DNA of 64,000 nucleotides from Ostreibacterium oceani (GCF_009362845.1 NZ_WHNW01000006.1:1-64000); one strand, 5' to 3'; counted from the stretch's first letter, positions 36,805-45,401 are shown. Notes: generated from the sequence alone by a model not told the origin. A program made the numbers and translations.

Positions 36805-37596
36805 ATGCATGGCTTAATCGACGTAGGCAATACGCGGATTAAATATCTGCCTCACGCAGCAGTGGCTTTGAATGCTTGTCAGGATTACCAGGCCATCATG
36901 CACGACCAAGTTGACGTGCTGATTGAACACTTAGCGCAGCAAAATGTGAGTAAAATTACCATCGCCAGCGTGCGCGCCTTGCCCGTGACACAACGTCTTA
37001 TTGATTGGGCTGCACACCATCAAATTACCCTACAAAGGGTGCAAGTCAACCCGACTTATTTGGCGGTTAATTACCGTCACGTAGACCAGTTTGGCGTTGA
37101 TCGCTATTTAGGGTTATTAGCCGCCAAAGCGGTGCATCAGCAAAATTTTTGTGTTGTTTCGGCAGGCAGTGCCATTACGTTGGACTTTTTTGGACAGACC
37201 CACTTGGGCGGTATGATTTTACCGGGGATTGGCACGAGTTTGTCCTGCTTGCAGGAAAAAACAGGACTGGCATCGATTCGTGAACCTGATGCATTGCTCG
37301 GTAATGATACGGCAAGCAGCATTGGCGCGGGTATTTACCAAGGCTATTCGCGGCTTGTGGCGGCGAGTATTGCGGATGTGTCTGCGGCGTATCAGCAATC
37401 GTTTCAGGTGGTTTTAACTGGTGGTGACGCTGATTACATCGCTAAATACCTAACTAATGATACCACCAAGGACGCTACTGGCGCCACTAAGGACGCCACT
37501 AAGGGCGGATTACTTGCTAAGGTGACCATTAAGCCCAATCTCGTGTTTGAGGGGATGCACGTGTATTTGTCCATGATGGAAAACGGGGCGGTTTAG
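36805..37596 (+). CDS. coaX: type III pantothenate kinase
   Basis: Phosphorylates pantothenate, the first step of coenzyme A synthesis. The ASKHA-fold protein has the phosphate-1 motif LIDVGNTRIKY at its start, FGVDRYLGLLAA, AGSAITLDFF and HLGGMILPG. The frame extends to a GTG at 36790, but GGGAGGA at 36792-36798 is ideally placed for ATG 36805, 2 nt after the birA stop. The C-terminal third contains an in-frame duplication (KDATGATKDATKGG). birA-coaX adjacency is common. Confidence 0.95.
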   Translation: MHGLIDVGNTRIKYLPHAAVALNACQDYQAIMHDQVDVLIEHLAQQNVSKITIASVRALPVTQRLIDWAAHHQITLQRVQVNPTYLAVNYRHVDQFGVDRYLGLLAAKAVHQQNFCVVSAGSAITLDFFGQTHLGGMILPGIGTSLSCLQEKTGLASIREPDALLGNDTASSIGAGIYQGYSRLVAASIADVSAAYQQSFQVVLTGGDADYIAKYLTNDTTKDATGATKDATKGGLLAKVTIKPNLVFEGMHVYLSMMENGAV

Positions 37597-37635
37597 CCTG
37601 AATTTTCTATAGAAGATTTAACGAGTGAGCGCATT

Positions 37636-38532
37636 ATGACATTGACAGAGTTACGCTATATCGTGGCATTGGAACAAACACAACACTTTGGACGCGCGGC
37701 TGAACGGGTGTTCGTCAGCCAGCCAACGCTGAGTGTTGGGATTAAAAAATTAGAAGCTGAACTTGGTGTGCAGATTTTTGAACGCTTAGCGCACAAGGCA
37801 ATCCCCACGCAAGTGGGTAAACAAATTATCGAGGCGGCTAAGCAAACCCTAATGAATGCCGATACGATTCGCGCCATTGCTGAAGCGACACAAGGCGAGC
37901 TGGTCGGCAATGTTCACCTAGGTGCGATTTATACGGTGTGCCCCTATCTGTTGCCAAAGATGATTCCAGCATTACAACAAACCGCGCCTGAGGTTAAATT
38001 GTTTATTAAAGAAGCCTATACCCAACAGCTCATAGATGATTTGAAGGCGGGAGAGTTGGACGTGGCGCTGGTGTCGCCACCGATTCCTGATGCTAGCTTA
38101 TTCGAGAGTCTGACGTTGTTCTCAGAGCCTTTTTACGTACTCATGCCCAAAGGGCATGCATTGGCAACTAAACAGGCGATAACAGCCGAAGCGCTTCGCG
38201 GAGAACGGGTGTTTTTGCTAGGCGGTGGCAACTGTTTTCGCGACCAAGTGTTAGAGGCCTGCCCAGGTTGCGAACAGCCTAGGTTGTTCGATAAAAATTG
38301 GGTACAAGGTGGTTCGTTAGAAACTATTCGGATGATGGTATCCAGCGGGTTGGGTATTTCGGTCTTTCCTGAGATGGCGCTAGTGCCTGATGAAAATATT
38401 GTCGTACGTCCTTTTGCGCCACCGATGCCACAACGCCAAATCACGTTGATTTGGCGTAAAAGCTTTATTCAACCGCAATTAATTAAAGCGATAGCGACCA
38501 GCGTTGTCCGCTGTCTAGGGCGTAGTGGTTAG
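37636..38532 (+). CDS. oxyR: hydrogen peroxide-responsive LysR regulator OxyR
   Basis: LysR-type transcription factor that activates peroxide defence genes. The N-terminal helix-turn-helix is typical (TLTELRYIVALEQTQHFGRA, FVSQPTLSVGIKKLEAELG). The identity rests on the redox disulfide pair: C200 and C209 in GNCFRDQVLEAC, with the same nine-residue spacing as C199 and C208 of E. coli OxyR. Length is 298 residues. It follows coaX by 39 nt and is convergent with the YihY gene, 9 nt apart. No peroxide-defence gene lies nearby. Confidence 0.93.
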   Translation: MTLTELRYIVALEQTQHFGRAAERVFVSQPTLSVGIKKLEAELGVQIFERLAHKAIPTQVGKQIIEAAKQTLMNADTIRAIAEATQGELVGNVHLGAIYTVCPYLLPKMIPALQQTAPEVKLFIKEAYTQQLIDDLKAGELDVALVSPPIPDASLFESLTLFSEPFYVLMPKGHALATKQAITAEALRGERVFLLGGGNCFRDQVLEACPGCEQPRLFDKNWVQGGSLETIRMMVSSGLGISVFPEMALVPDENIVVRPFAPPMPQRQITLIWRKSFIQPQLIKAIATSVVRCLGRSG

Positions 38533-38541
38533 GTTGGTTTT

Positions 38542-39732
38542 TCACTTTATTGCGCTGCGTATTTCGCCGCGTATCTCGCCGCGTGCGATTTCACGGATAC
38601 GCGTATCGGTTAATTGCTGATAATCGACATTGAGTGCGTATTGGTTGCGTTGTGGATGGATTGGCAACACAAAGCCCTGCAATAAAAACGGGTGCAGCAA
38701 TTCGAGCACTTGTCGTTGCGTTAGTTGGGTTTTGTGGATTAAGTCGTGCAAACTGACAGGGCCATTGCCTGCTTTGAAATTTGCGATGATGTGTTGCATT
38801 AGCATTGCCGCATAGTATTCGGTTTCGGCAGGATTGAGGCGGGACTGGGTTTGGGGCTTGAGCAAGCTGGGGAATTGCACAAAGTAGCCAAATAGCCCGC
38901 CAGAAAGGAATAAAACCCATAAAATATTAAGCCAAATCAGCAAAATAATCAAACTAGCAAAGCTGCTGTAAATAATAGAATAACTACTGCTAAAAATAAT
39001 AATTTTCGTAAAAATAGCGGTAAGTGGTAGCCATAGCAAGGTACAAAACAAACCACCCGCAAATGCCGCGCGAAATTTAACCTGTGCATTGGGGATGGCG
39101 GCGTAGAGTATTGCGAGTAACAACGCAGTGATGATAATCGACACAGCTTTGGCCAAATAGCCTGAGATAGCCGCCCATAGTGGGTAAGCGGCAACTTGTT
39201 CAATCAACACATTTTTATGGAAAAATAGATTAAGTCCTAAGGCAATGGCAGAAATAATCACGGTAAGCATCATGGCACCGAGATAGCCAATGATTTGTAT
39301 TCGAAACGGTCGGATTTGGTCAACATGCCAAATATGGTTTAAGGTGGCTTCTATTTTGCGAAATAGAGCAAAGATACTATAAAATAAAAAGACCAACCCC
39401 ACGCCCCCCAAAACGCCCACGCGTGTGTTATCAACAAAAGCACGAATGTACTGCGCCACTTCAGTCCCTGCATTACCCATTGGTGCAAGCAAATCCAGTA
39501 ATAACGATTGAAAGACGGTATCCATACCAAAAGATTTCAGTAGGGTAAACAGTATCGCCAGCAAAGGGATAATCGCCAATAGCGTACTATAGGTGAGCGA
39601 TGCCGCCGATTGTTTTAGCCGTGAATGCCAAATAATACGCCATACCGCCAGACAAATTTTGGCAAATTTTAGTAGCCGTGTTTCGTGTTGTTGTTGCCAG
39701 AGTTGGTGCTCTAGTCGTTGGAGTAGTGTCAT
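38542..39732 (-). CDS. YihY/virulence factor BrkB family membrane protein
   Basis: Integral membrane protein with about six helices, of the YihY family once mislabelled ribonuclease BN. Typical segments are SRLKQSAASLTYSTLLAIIPLLAILF near the N-terminus (quoted in part) and IYSSFASLIILLIWLNILWVLFLSGG. The C-terminal cytosolic part (about 300-390) looks like a winged-helix domain and ends in a duplicated ARGEIRGEIR. Function is unclear for the family. Upstream fxsA is on the same strand. Confidence 0.88.
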   Translation of the reverse strand: MTLLQRLEHQLWQQQHETRLLKFAKICLAVWRIIWHSRLKQSAASLTYSTLLAIIPLLAILFTLLKSFGMDTVFQSLLLDLLAPMGNAGTEVAQYIRAFVDNTRVGVLGGVGLVFLFYSIFALFRKIEATLNHIWHVDQIRPFRIQIIGYLGAMMLTVIISAIALGLNLFFHKNVLIEQVAAYPLWAAISGYLAKAVSIIITALLLAILYAAIPNAQVKFRAAFAGGLFCTLLWLPLTAIFTKIIIFSSSYSIIYSSFASLIILLIWLNILWVLFLSGGLFGYFVQFPSLLKPQTQSRLNPAETEYYAAMLMQHIIANFKAGNGPVSLHDLIHKTQLTQRQVLELLHPFLLQGFVLPIHPQRNQYALNVDYQQLTDTRIREIARGEIRGEIRSAIK

Positions 39733-39742
39733 GGATAGCTGT

Positions 39743-39778
39743 GGTGGATTAGGTATGGTGGATTAGGTATGGTGGATA
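39743..39778. repeat. tandem 14-bp repeat between fxsA and the YihY gene
   Basis: GGTGGATTAGGTAT occurs twice perfectly (39743-39756, 39757-39770), followed by a partial third copy, in the leader of the YihY gene. Confidence 0.85.
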
Positions 39779-39830
39779 CGTTAACCAAGCCTTTTGCGAT
39801 GCTGGATTAATCTGTTAGGTTATTTTTATG

Positions 39831-40313
39831 TTAATCTTTGCGTTCATATTCGCCTTCGAGTATGTCGTTTGATTGTTGGCGGTCACCACGATGTGGCTGG
39901 TGTGGGTTGGATTTGCCCCAGCCAGTGTCGTCGATTTCTGCGTGTGCGGTGTGCGAAAAAAAATGGGTTGCTTGTAAATTGACATGGCGCTTGATGAATC
40001 CAATTAATCGTTCGCGCAGGGCAGGGATTAGCCCTAAAAAACCAACAATATCGGTTAAAAAGCCTGGGGTAATCAATAGCACGGCACAAATTAACAAAAC
40101 AATGCCTGCAATCAGCGTATCCGAAGGCGCAGTGCGCTGTATTTGTTGTTTTTGAATGACGAATCGCCACTGTTTTTTGAGCTGCCAAGACCCAAGCATT
40201 GCGGTAAACACAATGATTAAAAACGTGTTGAAAAAGCCAATTTGATTGCCTACTTTTGCGATTAAAACGACTTCAATCGCAGTGACAACCAACATAAGTA
40301 AAAATAATCGCAT
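39831..40313 (-). CDS. fxsA: FxsA family membrane protein
   Basis: Small inner-membrane protein (160 residues). The family pattern is clear: an N-terminal helix, EVVLIAKVGNQIGFFNTFLII, LLICAVLLITPGFLTDIVGFLGLIPALRE (quoted in part) and a basic cytosolic tail. In E. coli, overproduction of FxsA relieves phage T7 exclusion by the F plasmid; its normal role is unknown. It precedes the YihY-type gene on the same strand. Confidence 0.92.
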   Translation of the reverse strand: MRLFLLMLVVTAIEVVLIAKVGNQIGFFNTFLIIVFTAMLGSWQLKKQWRFVIQKQQIQRTAPSDTLIAGIVLLICAVLLITPGFLTDIVGFLGLIPALRERLIGFIKRHVNLQATHFFSHTAHAEIDDTGWGKSNPHQPHRGDRQQSNDILEGEYERKD

Positions 40314-40475
40314 GAAACCAAATCGAATGTAAAACGTATCTACATTCTAACCGAAGTTAATCATTAAGTTAATTAACTTGTGCCATTCATCGTGATTGAG
40401 TGTGATAAACTCAGTGCGATTATTTCTCGTATTACGGTGTTGTTTGTTGATTATTTCTTGTTATTTTTGTGATTC

Positions 40476-43004
40476 ATGGGCGGCGATTTGTCATTGCTAA
40501 CGGTGTTGTTTTTTAGGGTGTTGGTTTTGTTGTCTAGGCTGGGCGTGTCGGGACTGAGTTTGGCGAGGCTGGGCGTGTCGGGACTGGGCTTGGCGAAATT
40601 GGGCTTGGCGAAGTCGAGGTTACTAATACTGGCGACTGTCAGTCTAGGGTCTATGCAGACAGGGCTTGCACAGACGTCTGTGCTGCCTGCTGATACGGTT
40701 TTTGTACCAACGGTTGAAGCCGTGACAGAGAACCAATTGACATTGGCTATTTCGGTAAAACCCGGCTATTACGTGTATGCCAGTCGGATGTTTGCACTAA
40801 CACTTAGTGATAAAAAAACGGGTAATCAACTGCTTGGTGACCAAGTCCAAGCAACGCCTACGGTAGGAAAAGACGATCCTTATTTCGGGCAACAAGCTGT
40901 GTGGATGGGTGGTGATGACCCCATTAGATTGACCTATCAATTGGCACCAGTCCAATCAGGCGTTGCAACGTTGGTATTGAAATACCAAGGCTGTGAAACA
41001 GGCGGGATTTGTTATCCACCGCAGGAGAAACAGTTTACTATCGCGGCAACCACTAAAACAGGCACTGCTCAGCCCAATTCTCAGGCCCGTATAGACGCTG
41101 GTACGTCGATTTTTACCACAACGCAAACAGGCGTTGCGTCTGCTAGTGCTTCCTCTGCCAGTACATCCTCTGCCGCATCACCCGCATCGTCATCGGTGGC
41201 ACAAGCCACGACGACAACGGCGTTGTTTGACCGAACGGCATCGGCTGCATTACTGGGCGAAGACGAAGCGTTTTCTGTCTATTTGGACGCAATCGATGCA
41301 ACAACGTATGCATTACGTTGGCAGGTTGCGCCTGCGTATTATCTCTATCGGGATAAAACGTTCGTTGATTTGCTAGGGGATGCGCGAATTATCAACGTGG
41401 CATTTAGCGAAGGTGAGATACACGAAGATGCGTTTTTTGGTCAGCAAGTCGTTTATCGCGACAACGCAGCACAAGTGACGTTAACCCTAGATCGACCACT
41501 GACCGATTTTAGGTTAAACATACAATTTCAAGGCTGTGCAGACGTAGGCGTTTGCTATCCTGTGACGGCACGACAAATGACGATTGTGGACGGGCAAAGC
41601 ATTGACCTGAAGCCAGTAGATAGCGTGACCAATGGCTCAGTTAATCGTGCAGGCGGTTTAAGCGGCACGGATAGCACAGGGGGTATTGGCGCGAGTCGTT
41701 ATTTTTTAGCGGATACCTTGAAGCAACAAGTAGTGCTGGGGGTTGTCTTGTTATTTGTTGCTGGATTGGCGCTGGCGTTTACCCCTTGTGTGCTGCCCAT
41801 GCTGCCCATTTTGATGGGAATTATCACCAATCAACGTCAAGTCACCCGTAAAAAAGCGGGCATATTAGCCTTCGCCTATGCATTAGGTGTCGCGGTGATG
41901 ATGGCGGTGTTTGGTTTGATTGTTGCGGCAACGGGTATTAACTTGCAAATCATTTTCCAGCAGCCGATTTGGTTGTTGTTGTTTGCGGGGCTTTTTATTG
42001 CCATGGGGCTTGCGATGCTGGGCGTGTTTTCGATTACGACACCTGGCATCATTCAGCAACGCGTGATTGGTTGGCAGCAACGCCTGCAAAACGCTAATGT
42101 GTTTAGTTTGTTTATCATCGGTGCGTTATCGACGTTGATTGTGGGGCCTTGTGTCGCACCACCACTGATTGCGATTTTGGCGTTTATTAGTGTGACCAAC
42201 GATAGCGGATTGGGGGCGTTGTATCTGTTTTCACTCGGCATGGGGATGAGTTTGCCGCTGGTTGCCTTTGCGACGGTGATGCCCGTGATACCCAAAACAG
42301 GCGCGTTATCGCGATTGATTACGCGATTGTTTGCGCTACTGATGTTTGGTGTGGCGATATGGTTAATGAGTCGCTTGCTGTCGGGTGGCGTTGCTTTGGC
42401 TGTGTGGGGTGTGTATCTATTGGTGGTTGCCACGGTTTTGTGGCATCATGGGCTCAGCCGCGTTTGGATTAACTATGCCACCAATGCCATAGCGGTTGGC
42501 GTGGCTGCGATTGGTGTGGTCTGGCTAATCGGTGGATTGATGGGTAACAGCCATCCGTTGAAGCCGCTGACAAAACTACATTATCCCGAATTTGTTTATG
42601 TGAATTCGATGGATGATTTGATGCAGCAGCTTGTCACCGTCAGCGGCGATATTGATAAAGATGCCAGCAATGCTTCAAGCGTGAGTACTAGTAGCGCCAG
42701 TGGTTTGGTGATGCTTGATTTTTATGCGGATTGGTGTGTTGCTTGCCAAGAAATAGAGCATATAACGCTAACCGATCCTATCGTGCATGAAGCCCTAGAC
42801 GGCGTGACGCTACTAAAACTTGATATCACACAGACAACACCCGCCCATCGTGAAATGATGCGGCAGTTGCATTTGATTGGACCGCCTGCCATGCTGTTTT
42901 TTGACCAAACACAAGAAATTAATCAAGCCCGTCACATTGGCGTGATTTCAGCGGTAGAATTACGCGATAAAATCCAGCAACTGAAAACACGCGCCGAGCC
43001 GTAA
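40476..43004 (+). CDS. dsbD: thiol:disulfide interchange protein DsbD with duplicated N-terminal domain
   Basis: Carries electrons from cytoplasmic thioredoxin to the periplasm. Unlike the usual single N-terminal domain, two are present: the first has C173 and C179 (QGCETGGICYPP), the second C354 and C360 (QGCADVGVCYPV), both with the six-residue spacing of DsbD-alpha. A serine/alanine-rich linker separates them. The membrane domain has C438 (FTPCVLPMLP) and C559 (VGPCVAPPL). The C-terminal thioredoxin domain has C754-V-A-C757. The leader contains repeated GVSGLSLARL/GVSGLGLAKL units before the hydrophobic signal. The ATG at 40476 gives a long leader, and a later non-ATG start near the hydrophobic core (about 40606) is possible. 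Confidence 0.93.
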   Translation: MGGDLSLLTVLFFRVLVLLSRLGVSGLSLARLGVSGLGLAKLGLAKSRLLILATVSLGSMQTGLAQTSVLPADTVFVPTVEAVTENQLTLAISVKPGYYVYASRMFALTLSDKKTGNQLLGDQVQATPTVGKDDPYFGQQAVWMGGDDPIRLTYQLAPVQSGVATLVLKYQGCETGGICYPPQEKQFTIAATTKTGTAQPNSQARIDAGTSIFTTTQTGVASASASSASTSSAASPASSSVAQATTTTALFDRTASAALLGEDEAFSVYLDAIDATTYALRWQVAPAYYLYRDKTFVDLLGDARIINVAFSEGEIHEDAFFGQQVVYRDNAAQVTLTLDRPLTDFRLNIQFQGCADVGVCYPVTARQMTIVDGQSIDLKPVDSVTNGSVNRAGGLSGTDSTGGIGASRYFLADTLKQQVVLGVVLLFVAGLALAFTPCVLPMLPILMGIITNQRQVTRKKAGILAFAYALGVAVMMAVFGLIVAATGINLQIIFQQPIWLLLFAGLFIAMGLAMLGVFSITTPGIIQQRVIGWQQRLQNANVFSLFIIGALSTLIVGPCVAPPLIAILAFISVTNDSGLGALYLFSLGMGMSLPLVAFATVMPVIPKTGALSRLITRLFALLMFGVAIWLMSRLLSGGVALAVWGVYLLVVATVLWHHGLSRVWINYATNAIAVGVAAIGVVWLIGGLMGNSHPLKPLTKLHYPEFVYVNSMDDLMQQLVTVSGDIDKDASNASSVSTSSASGLVMLDFYADWCVACQEIEHITLTDPIVHEALDGVTLLKLDITQTTPAHREMMRQLHLIGPPAMLFFDQTQEINQARHIGVISAVELRDKIQQLKTRAEP

Positions 43005-43048
43005 AATCACCATTGTGGCAGTGCAATGTGTGGCAGATGAATTTTGCT

Positions 43049-43095
43049 AGATGGATTTGTCAGATGGATTTGTCAGATGGATTTGTCAGATGGAC
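43049..43095. repeat. three and a half tandem copies of a 13-bp unit (AGATGGATTTGTC)
   Basis: Three perfect copies (43049-43061, 43062-43074, 43075-43087) are followed by a partial one, just after the dsbD stop. Confidence 0.9.
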
Positions 43096-43197
43096 TGGCG
43101 TTTGACGGTAAAATGCCAACTTTTTTTAATGTTGTTAAGTGGTTTTGATGAAATGACACATAATTCATGCGCTTGCCACACTGCTGACACGATTGAT

Positions 43198-43206
43198 TGT
43201 TATAAT
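43198..43206 (+). promoter_or_regulatory. extended -10 promoter element
   Basis: TGTTATAAT matches the extended -10 consensus TG-n-TATAAT exactly. There is no good -35, which extended -10 promoters can do without. Transcription would start near 43213 and meet the terminator at 43251-43276. Confidence 0.45.
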
Positions 43207-43212
43207 TGACCA

Positions 43213-43276
43213 CGTAACTCAGAGAAGTCTCCAATCAGTTCTGAAATTTTGCCCATCGTTTGATGGGCTTTTTTTT
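43213..43276 (+). ncRNA. candidate small RNA of about 64 nt
   Basis: This is the interval between a perfect extended -10 element and a rho-independent terminator with eight T's. It has no start codon in a useful frame. I cannot match it to a known RNA family. The alternative is that the hairpin simply terminates dsbD transcripts about 250 nt downstream of that gene. Confidence 0.35.
43251..43276 (+). terminator. rho-independent terminator
   Basis: GCCCATC (43251-43257) and GATGGGC (43262-43268) form a perfect 7-bp stem with a GTTT loop, followed by eight T's. Confidence 0.9.
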
Positions 43277-43391
43277 GTTTTATTGGTAGGTGGCGTGGAT
43301 ATAGTGACTAAGATACAATACTGAAATTAGCTTCCTATTTAGGCACAGTTTTGTATTAATATTAACGTAATAGATTTAGGCGATAATAGAA

Positions 43392-44207
43392 ATGATAAAG
43401 AGAATACTGGTAATAGGCGTACTTGTTTTGAGCGGTCAGCAATTGAGTTACGGAGAGGAAAGTGTGAGAGAAAGAAAAGTGACAGCGCCATGGATAACTG
43501 AACGTCAACTGCGTTTCTATGAGAGTTACGGAGGCGGTAATGTGAGAGAAAGAGAAGTCACAGGAACAGGGTTGACTGAACGTGGACTGCGCGCCTATAA
43601 AAACTCAATAAAGCGGCTGGATCTGGCTTCGGAGTGGGTCATACAACATGGCGTACAGCAGTACCAACAATTAGGCGGTAAAGAGCCGTTAGAAGATAAA
43701 CTAAAAAAAGATCTCGGAGTAAGTTTACGTCATGCTTATGTTGAGGCTGATCGCTACGTTGATGGCTTTTGGCTAGTGGGTGTCGGTGAATGGGGCGTGT
43801 TGAATTTATATAGAGCGCCTTATGAGGGACATTTTTACGAATTTTGGTTTGTGTTGTCGTTTGAGAGGTCGGTAGCTAAATGGCCATATAATGAAGCCAC
43901 TAAGCCGGCTATTAAGCCGTTGACGACCTTTTATGTGACAAAAACAGATGCGATTTATGGTCAGCGCGAAATTCTAGAAAGGAGTGAGCAGTTTATTCCG
44001 TCATATCAACTGCCAGATGGTCATCTGATTGAATTCCCGCAGGACGATGCATCCCTGCTGATGGAATTAAATCCTTGGAATTACCCCGATAGCTATAAAA
44101 ACACGACGCTAGACGATAAAAAAATTGTTTGGGATACCGCTAAGGAAAAGTACGTGTTTGAGGAAGATGCAAGTTTTTGGGATAAATTGTTCCGTAGTCA
44201 AAATTAG
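43392..44207 (+). CDS. secreted protein of unknown function with an internal repeat
   Basis: A 271-residue protein I do not recognise. The N-terminus MIKRILVIGVLVLSGQQLSYG is a signal peptide, so the protein is probably periplasmic or secreted. Directly after it, a segment of about 34 residues is repeated: VRERKVTAPWITERQLRFYE is echoed by VREREVTGTGLTERGLRAYK. The rest is mixed polar sequence rich in tyrosine, tryptophan and charged residues, with no transmembrane helix or familiar motif. It lies upstream of a second unassigned gene on the same strand (143 nt), and the pair is flanked by ordinary genes. Composition is more AT-rich than neighbours by eye, suggesting acquired DNA. Confidence 0.72.
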   Translation: MIKRILVIGVLVLSGQQLSYGEESVRERKVTAPWITERQLRFYESYGGGNVREREVTGTGLTERGLRAYKNSIKRLDLASEWVIQHGVQQYQQLGGKEPLEDKLKKDLGVSLRHAYVEADRYVDGFWLVGVGEWGVLNLYRAPYEGHFYEFWFVLSFERSVAKWPYNEATKPAIKPLTTFYVTKTDAIYGQREILERSEQFIPSYQLPDGHLIEFPQDDASLLMELNPWNYPDSYKNTTLDDKKIVWDTAKEKYVFEEDASFWDKLFRSQN

Positions 44208-44291
44208 TTTGTTGGTTAGCGTGTGTTTCAGTAATGGATTAGAGTTATATAATAATTCCTTTAATTTTTTTATGCTGAATGATTTAAATAA

Positions 44292-44302
44292 ATGAAAAAA
44301 AA
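44292..44302 (+). other. ATG followed by an 8-A tract: apparent frameshift at the start of the next gene
   Basis: ATG 44292-44294 is followed by A8 (44295-44302). As read, it encodes MKKKKI and stops. With one more A (or two fewer) it would continue as MKKKENIKRRLDILVTWIF and join the long frame below, giving a normal charged N-terminus and membrane anchor. Confidence 0.7.
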
Positions 44303-44350
44303 GAAAATATAAAGCGCAGGCTTGATATATTAGTCACTTGGATTTTTTCT

Positions 44351-45265
44351 TTGGCTTTTGTCTCGATTATATTTTTTGGGTTGTTCGCTATTTTCGGTAG
44401 TGTTCTTCGTTTTGGTAATGCCAAATATCATGATGAGGTTGAGGAATATAAATCTTTTAAAGCTACCCATTATTCAGCGGAGGGAGTGGAATTTCCTTTG
44501 ATTGACTATAAAAACAAATTGATTAGCCTGCTGGAAGTAGCAGGAATGGATGAATTTCCAGTTTCATTTGATAGGATGAACGTCGCTGGTAGATATAAGC
44601 GACAGTATTGGTTTGGGTTCAAGAAAGAGGGCGTGCCGTATGGCCGTATTACTCTAAATTTGGCAATGAATGTGAATGCTGATAAAGCTGGAGAACCAGC
44701 AACTATATTTAACTCTACAATAGATTTTCTGACTAGCACTGGCTATTCAGCAATAGAGGCGGATGAATTGATTAAAAGTGTAATCCATATGGCGGATAGC
44801 GAATTTGGATTGGAATACTATCCATTGAAATTAGGTTATGCGCCAAAATTCTATAAAAGAACTGACATTCAAAGTACGTTACAATCAACGGCTAATTTGG
44901 ATACAATTGCATATTTTGAACGCATTAGATCAACTTTAAAAACGCGTGGAATAAAACACATCAAGTCAGTCCGCAAGCCTACAGTCTCAAACGCTGATTA
45001 TTTTGATATAACTGGAATTATGGGGGATGGTGAGGAGTGCATAAATCTTTGGCTTAGTGTAAATAGAAATCAAAAAAATAGAACTATGGACACGTTAGAA
45101 AATTATTCTTTATCGTCTAGTATCCGCGTTAATACTGACGAAAATTGCTCTAACGCCAAGGCGGATGCATTGATGGCAGCACTTCTTTCGATGGCAGAAA
45201 CAGAGTTTGGATTAAAGTACAACTTGTCTCATTCAGAGGGTGCTGAAGAAAAAAACCAGCATTGA
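44351..45265 (+). CDS. membrane-anchored protein of unknown function with duplicated domain
   Basis: I do not recognise this protein. The only usable in-frame start is a TTG at 44351 in the middle of a hydrophobic segment (LAFVSIIFFGLFAIFG). The frame is open farther upstream and would begin at ATG 44292 if the A8 tract had one more base; the product would then be about 324 residues with an N-in single membrane anchor. The outer part contains two related halves: one ends with EADELIKSVIHMADSEFGLE, the other with KADALMAALLSMAETEFGLK, about 135 residues apart. The gene is clearly AT-rich compared with its neighbours. It may work with the secreted protein just upstream. Confidence 0.65.
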   Translation: MAFVSIIFFGLFAIFGSVLRFGNAKYHDEVEEYKSFKATHYSAEGVEFPLIDYKNKLISLLEVAGMDEFPVSFDRMNVAGRYKRQYWFGFKKEGVPYGRITLNLAMNVNADKAGEPATIFNSTIDFLTSTGYSAIEADELIKSVIHMADSEFGLEYYPLKLGYAPKFYKRTDIQSTLQSTANLDTIAYFERIRSTLKTRGIKHIKSVRKPTVSNADYFDITGIMGDGEECINLWLSVNRNQKNRTMDTLENYSLSSSIRVNTDENCSNAKADALMAALLSMAETEFGLKYNLSHSEGAEEKNQH

Positions 45266-45401
45266 CTGCTAGTTAACGCCAATAATGTTTCCTAATGTAC
45301 GATTAATTTGTTTGCATTTCGCTAGACTAAATCGAGTCTAACTGCTATAACTAAGCCTATTATGTTTTACTAAAATTTAAGCCATCATTCATCATTTTGC
45401 T

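Larger units (their letters stand above)
43005..43391. other. 387-bp intergenic region after dsbD
   Basis: No protein gene was found. It contains the 13-bp tandem repeat (43049-43095), an extended -10 element at 43198 and a strong terminator at 43251-43276, which together suggest a small RNA. Confidence 0.65.

Noticed and set aside
40606-40660. Non-ATG start of dsbD just before the hydrophobic signal core
   Set aside because: A TTG near 40606 would give a tidier signal peptide, but there is no ribosome binding site evidence, so ATG 40476 was kept and the doubt noted.
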